Shown: piece by piece, positions 62,222 to 64,000 of the stretch | How the letters are laid out: each line of letters opens with the position of its first letter | Position numbering within the stretch: the stretch's first letter is position 1 | NCBI RefSeq assembly: GCF_015158295.1 | Contig: NZ_JACDXV010000001.1 | Location: forward strand, 496,001 to 560,000 | Length of the DNA stretch: 64,000 bases | Direction of reading: 5' to 3' | DNA from: Devosia faecipullorum | Lineage (GTDB): Bacteria; Pseudomonadota; Alphaproteobacteria; Rhizobiales; Devosiaceae | Program-made: the position numbers and the translations under genes | Notes under the pieces: model-generated | Database searches by the model: none | What the model saw: the letters and a program-made list of their open reading frames with translations, nothing else | Told to the model about the DNA's origin: nothing

Positions 62222-64000
62222 CAGTTGCCAAGTCCTTCGGCCAGGTTGGTGTGGGTCAGCTTTTGGGCGAGCACGGTGCCGCCATAGGCCAGGCCGGCGA
62301 TGATGAGGACTACCGCATTCGCGGCCTGGGTGTAGTTGTAGTCAACAAGGCGCAATGAAAAGGTCGTCAGCACATCCGTGGCCGGCACCGCGAGAACGAC
62401 GAAAAGAGACAGTCCTTTTATGCCCGAGATGAAGGGCAGCAAAATGCCGGTGACCAGCGATCCCTTCTGGATCGGTATGACCACAGAAACCATCCGCCGG
62501 AACCAGCTCGCGCCGACGATCTGCGCCGCCTCCTCGGGCTCCTTGCCCAATTGCATCATGGCCGAAATACCGGCGCGCGAGGCATAGGGCATCTGGTCGG
62601 CCATCAGTGCCAGAACCAGGATCATCGAGGTACCATACAGAGCCGGGATCGGCCCGCGCGGCACCGCAAACAGCGAGAGATAGGCGGCTGCAAAGGCAAT
62701 GCCCGGTACTAGATACGGCATAAAGGTGACCTGCCGCATGAAAAAGGAGAGCGGCCGCAGATTGGAACGCACGACCACATATCCGGTGAGTATGCCCAAG
62801 ACCCCCGAACAGATCGACGCCGTACCGACAATGACGATGGTGTTCGTCGCCGCACGCCACAGATCGGGGCTGAACAGGATGCCGGTACGCATGGCCACTG
62901 TAGGCAGATCCTGACCGATCCAGAAATCCAGCGTGAAATTGGACCATTCGAAATTACCGGGGCGGCGCATCACGGTGGAAAGCGCCAACGTCAGGAGCGG
63001 CAGACCTACCGACACCACGAACATCAGCGCAGCGAAACCAGACGCAGGCAGGCGCCAGTTCTGAAGGCGCGACGTACGGTTCATCGAACCTTTCGAGCCG
63101 ACGGTGACGAAACGTCGGGCCTCGCGCGCCAGATAGCCATCGACAAGAATGGCCAAAATGCCGATCAGCATGATTGCGCCGGCCAGCACCCCGGCCACAC
63201 CGGTCTGACGGGAACTGATGGACCGATAGAGCGAGGTGGCCAGCACATCGAACTTGACTGGGAGGCCCAGCACATAAGGCACGCCGAATTCACCCAGACA
63301 TTTGGCGAATATCAGAACCACGGCCGACATCAGCGCCGGACGCATGAGCGGCATGATCACCTGCCAGGCGACCACGCGTCCTGACGCACCCAGGATGCGC
63401 GCGGAATCTTCGAGCTGGCTGTCGAAGCGCCGCAGGGCCGACCCAAAAAGCAGGATGACGAAAGGCGTGTAATGTAAGGCCAGAATGATGGTGATCGGCA
63501 CCTGCCCATAGGCCAGCCAGTCGGGCGGCGACAGGCCGATGGCCTCGAGCCATCCCGGCTGTCCTCCGATGGTTCGGTTCTTGAACAGCGTCGTCCAGGC
63601 CAGCGCAAAGGTCCAGGCCGGCAGCATATAGGGTACGATCAACGCTGTCGCGAACCACCTGCGGCCGAACATGTCGGTGCGCGCCACGAGCCAAGCGAGG
63701 ATACCGCCGACAATGACCGATATGATGATGGCACCAAAGCCCACCTTCAGCGTGTTGAGTAGCGGCTCCCAGAACAAATCTTGCGCTACTGCCGAGGTGA
63801 AGGCGCGCTGAAGATAGTAAAGTGTGTGAGTGCCGACCGCCGCCTGGCTGCGCCGCTCATCCCCGAACTGTACCGTCACCGCATCTGAGAGAATGGAAAA
63901 AATCGGCACCGCAATGAGATAGAGGAACAGCGCCGCCATCACGAGGCCAATCAAGGTCGCTGGCTCGCGCATGGCGAGCTTGAGCCGGTAGCGCCAGCGG
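62221..64000 (-). CDS. ABC transporter permease, fused two-domain FbpB type (partial at right edge)
   Basis: A 12-helix permease made of two fused transmembrane domains, as in FbpB/AfuB and PhnU-type importers. EAA-like loops occur in both halves: SAMMQLGKEPEEAAQIVGASWFRR in the second and EDSARILGASGRVVAWQV in the first. An ATG lies at 63972, but the frame stays open to the window edge with WRYRLKLAMREPA, the usual start of such proteins, so the true start probably lies beyond it. The visible length is about 590 aa. It leads the operon permease-ATPase-two binding proteins. Confidence 0.9.
   Translation of the reverse strand, partial: RWRYRLKLAMREPATLIGLVMAALFLYLIAVPIFSILSDAVTVQFGDERRSQAAVGTHTLYYLQRAFTSAVAQDLFWEPLLNTLKVGFGAIIISVIVGGILAWLVARTDMFGRRWFATALIVPYMLPAWTFALAWTTLFKNRTIGGQPGWLEAIGLSPPDWLAYGQVPITIILALHYTPFVILLFGSALRRFDSQLEDSARILGASGRVVAWQVIMPLMRPALMSAVVLIFAKCLGEFGVPYVLGLPVKFDVLATSLYRSISSRQTGVAGVLAGAIMLIGILAILVDGYLAREARRFVTVGSKGSMNRTSRLQNWRLPASGFAALMFVVSVGLPLLTLALSTVMRRPGNFEWSNFTLDFWIGQDLPTVAMRTGILFSPDLWRAATNTIVIVGTASICSGVLGILTGYVVVRSNLRPLSFFMRQVTFMPYLVPGIAFAAAYLSLFAVPRGPIPALYGTSMILVLALMADQMPYASRAGISAMMQLGKEPEEAAQIVGASWFRRMVSVVIPIQKGSLVTGILLPFISGIKGLSLFVVLAVPATDVLTTFSLRLVDYNYTQAANAVVLIIAGLAYGGTVLAQKLTHTNLAEGLGN

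Overview
The window is high-GC, gene-dense alphaproteobacterial DNA. It carries 54 protein-coding genes I can support (one cut by the right edge, one apparently truncated regulator) and one tRNA. CysN and CysC are fused, and there is a glutathione-dependent formaldehyde dehydrogenase, a XylFGH-type sugar importer with a ROK regulator, a UbiA prenyltransferase resembling NoeC/DPPR synthase, and many GTG/TTG starts. Together these suggest Hyphomicrobiales (Rhizobiales), possibly a Devosia-like genus; the genus is an inference only. No rRNA, CRISPR array, integrase or transposase was seen.

Layout. 1-10 kb is core and catabolic: frmA/adhC, a DUF1345 membrane protein, an xylose-type ABC importer (ATPase, permease, binding protein) divergent from a ROK repressor, then the sulfate-activation genes cysD-cysNC. 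A tRNA-Thr(UGU) with its own terminator sits at 10.1 kb. From 10.3 to about 52.9 kb lies a large exopolysaccharide/capsule region. It contains a lipid-linked pentose-like module (UbiA/HAD fusion, small EamA/SMR transporter), a seven-gene plus-strand set (membrane protein, HAD phosphatase, glucose-1-phosphate cytidylyltransferase, SAF-domain oxidoreductase, RmlC-like epimerase, FAD oxidoreductase, SDR), two O-antigen polymerase/ligase-like proteins, several GT4/GT2/GT87 glycosyltransferases, a Sel1-repeat secreted protein, a Wzc-type tyrosine kinase, a Tat-exported beta-helix protein, an ExoY-like initiating transferase, a six-gene operon with a Dlt-like acyl-transfer set (SDR, ANL ligase, acyl carrier protein, MBOAT, SGNH) behind a GT87 enzyme, a PPP phosphatase, UDP-glucose dehydrogenase and a Wzx flippase. 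This is a nearly complete Wzx/Wzy pathway, but no Wza outer-membrane exporter gene is visible.

53-64 kb is a separate catabolic locus. It has a LacI-family regulator, two inositol-monophosphatase-family enzymes, a dual-specificity-type phosphatase, a calcineurin-like phosphoesterase, and an AfuABC/FbpABC-type ABC importer with two tandem paralogous binding proteins. An identical 16-bp near-palindrome occurs in opposite orientation in front of both phosphatase transcription units, which suggests that the LacI protein controls them. I infer a system that imports a phosphorylated organic molecule (sugar or inositol phosphate) and dephosphorylates it in the cytoplasm.

A family of 26-29 bp palindromic elements recurs at the left edge, between ROK and cysNC, and near 26.9 kb. 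At the left edge one copy shows paired base changes that preserve its stem.
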